DNA of 5,831 bases from Pseudonocardia sp. (lineage in GTDB: Bacteria > Actinomycetota > Actinomycetes > Mycobacteriales > Pseudonocardiaceae), in assembly GCA_030453005.1 (NCBI GenBank), contig JAKDLE010000215.1, positions 1 to 5,831 of the forward strand. The letters are read 5' to 3'. Below, in pieces: positions 4,745 through 5,831 of the stretch. Made by a program: the position numbers and the translations under genes. How positions within the stretch are numbered: position 1 is the stretch's first letter; the number at the start of each line of letters is the position of its first letter. Under the pieces are notes generated by a model that was given only the letters and a program-made list of their open reading frames with translations, did no database searches and had not been told where the DNA came from.

Positions 4745-5590
4745 GTGATCGACGAGGACACGACGTCGTCCGAGGTGGACGCCGTCCTGCACAAACGCCT
4801 GCTGCAGCTGCAACAGGTGAGTGGGCTGCCGGTGGTGTTCGGCGGCACCACCCGACGCGGGGCCACCGGACAGCAGCTCGTCATCAGCCGCCTCGTCGGC
4901 ACCATGACCGACTCCTTGCGAGGGCTCGTCGTGCACCGGGGACGGGGCCTCGGCGGTGCCGTCGTCGCGCGCGGCGTGCCGTGTCGCGTCAACGACTACG
5001 CCTCCACCACGGCGATCACCCACGACTACGACCGGATCGTCGTCGATCAGGAGAGGCTGACCTCGATCATGGCGCTCCCGGTGACGGTGGAGGGCGCCGT
5101 CCGCGGCGTGCTCTACGCGGCGGTCCGGGACACGCAGCCCCTCGGAGACAGCGCGCTGCGCAACGCGGGCGTCGTGGCCGCACACCTGGGGAGGGACCTC
5201 GCCGCCCTGCGGACGCCTCCCGCACCCACTCGCGGCGTCCCCTCCCGGGGCGCCCCTGCCGGGCACCCGAGCGCCGCGTTGCACGAGCTCGCCCGCGTCA
5301 TCGGGTCCACGGCCGACCCGGAGCTCCGCGAACGGCTGACCCGCATCCACCGGGATCTCGGCGGCACCACGGCGACGGTCGAGCCCGTCCCCCCGGCCGC
5401 GGCCCTCACGCCCCGCGAGATCGACACGTTGCGGCTGGTCGCCGTCGGCGCGAGCAACGTCGAGATCGCCCGACAGCTCGGGCTCAGCGCACAGACCGTC
5501 AAGGCGTACCTGCGCGCCGTGATGCGCAAGCTGGACGTGCGCAACCGGACCGCCGCGGTGCACGCGGCCCGGAACGCACGGATCCTGTAG
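4745..5590 (+). CDS. GAF-domain LuxR-type transcriptional regulator
   Basis: A 281-residue two-domain regulator. Residues ~15-155 look like a GAF sensory domain: GLVVHRGRGLGGAVVARG, the conserved VNDYASTTAITHDYD segment, then MALPVTVEGAVRGVLYAAVR. Residues ~156-217 are a Pro/Gly-rich linker with a helical stretch (ALHELARVIG onward). Residues 218-281 are a classic LuxR/GerE helix-turn-helix: LTPREIDTLRLVAVGASNVE, IARQLGLSAQTVKAYLRAVM, RKLDVRNRTAAVHAAR. The GAF part probably binds a small molecule; there is no receiver domain or phosphorylation Asp. The start GTG 4745 is set by AAGGGGG just upstream. Related actinobacterial GAF-LuxR proteins are often found beside acyl-CoA or aromatic catabolism genes, so control of the crotonase upstream is possible but only inferred from adjacency. 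Confidence 0.85.
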   Translation: MIDEDTTSSEVDAVLHKRLLQLQQVSGLPVVFGGTTRRGATGQQLVISRLVGTMTDSLRGLVVHRGRGLGGAVVARGVPCRVNDYASTTAITHDYDRIVVDQERLTSIMALPVTVEGAVRGVLYAAVRDTQPLGDSALRNAGVVAAHLGRDLAALRTPPAPTRGVPSRGAPAGHPSAALHELARVIGSTADPELRERLTRIHRDLGGTTATVEPVPPAAALTPREIDTLRLVAVGASNVEIARQLGLSAQTVKAYLRAVMRKLDVRNRTAAVHAARNARIL

Positions 5591-5633
5591 CAGGGCGCCG
5601 TAGATCCACCCGCTCGCACAGCGGTCGTTCAGC

Positions 5634-5756
5634 GTGGCTGCGCTGGTCGCGCTGCTCGGCCGGCTCCCGCACGTGGTGCAGATGCTGATCCTCGCCGGGG
5701 TGCCGCCGACTGTGGTGTTCCTCGGCGCGTACGCGGCCCCGCGCACCCAACGCTGA
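5634..5756 (+). CDS. Possible 40-residue hydrophobic small protein (hypothetical)
   Basis: GTG 5634 opens a 40-residue frame with a single hydrophobic stretch, including ALVALLGRLPHVVQMLILAG and VPPTVVFLGAYAA, ending in a basic tail (PRTQR). It would be a small membrane peptide. No Shine-Dalgarno sequence and no clear -10 precede it, and I recognise no family. In its favour, a strong terminator begins 19 bases after its TGA, whereas that hairpin is 185 bases from the luxR stop. It may instead be a gene remnant or non-coding. Confidence 0.3.
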   Translation: MAALVALLGRLPHVVQMLILAGVPPTVVFLGAYAAPRTQR

Positions 5757-5775
5757 CGTCCGCTCCCCTCACACC

Positions 5776-5816
5776 ACGCCCCGCCGTGCCCGCTCCCCAG
5801 CGGCACGGCGGGGCGT
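5776..5816 (+). terminator. Strong stem-loop terminator
   Basis: ACGCCCCGCCGTGCC (5776-5790) pairs perfectly with GGCACGGCGGGGCGT (5802-5816), 15 bp. Inside it GCT (5792-5794) and AGC (5799-5801) add three pairs past one bulged C, leaving a CCCC loop. Only TT follows the stem, so it is a U-poor actinobacterial type. It would end the luxR/small-ORF transcript. It could also serve a minus-strand gene entering from the right, since a TGA on that strand lies at 5829-5827, but nothing else shows such a gene. Confidence 0.75.
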
Positions 5817-5831
5817 TCGTCGGCGTTCAGG

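Noticed and set aside
4691..5806. 371-codon open frame on the minus strand
   Set aside because: It is antisense to the GAF-LuxR gene and shows no family motif, signal peptide or plausible ribosome site.

Overview
This is a very GC-rich (roughly 70% or more by eye) stretch of chromosome-like DNA from an actinobacterium. GTG starts are common, third codon positions are strongly G/C-biased, several genes sit right after a -10 hexamer with no leader, and the gene families (PucR, VapBC, RsbV/RsbW-like regulators, GAF-LuxR) are typical of the phylum. A Pseudonocardia-like or related genus is my guess from overall style, not something the sequence proves.

Layout, left to right. Bases 1-78 are almost pure runs of C and G and look like a contig-end or basecalling artefact; they run into the last ~49 codons of a PucR-type regulator (to 225). 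A compact vapB-vapC toxin-antitoxin operon follows (259-938), with its own good promoter and a 4-base GTGA overlap. A convergent intergenic region (939-1209) holds hairpins and no gene. A DedA/VTT-family membrane protein lies on the minus strand (1791-1210), with a 15-bp terminator-like hairpin after its stop. It is divergent from a secreted chymotrypsin-like serine protease on the plus strand (1954-2805), whose signal-peptide n-region is built from a 15-bp tandem repeat. After the protease come a STAS anti-anti-sigma factor (about 2829-3185) and an RsbW-like anti-sigma kinase (3235-3771), then an atypical crotonase/enoyl-CoA hydratase (3801-4583), a GAF-LuxR regulator (4745-5590), a doubtful 40-residue hydrophobic ORF (5634-5756), and a strong stem-loop terminator (5776-5816).

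How the genes may work together. VapB and VapC form an antitoxin/toxin pair. The STAS protein and the ATPase form a candidate partner-switching module controlling a sigma factor that is not in this window. The GAF-LuxR protein may respond to a small ligand and control itself or neighbours. The crotonase probably acts on an acyl-CoA. The protease acts outside the membrane. I see no evidence that these units form one pathway: nearly every gene has its own promoter-like element. I did not find a convincing new system. The best leads are the repeat-built signal peptide, the altered oxyanion loop of the crotonase, and the recurrent leaderless promoter layout.
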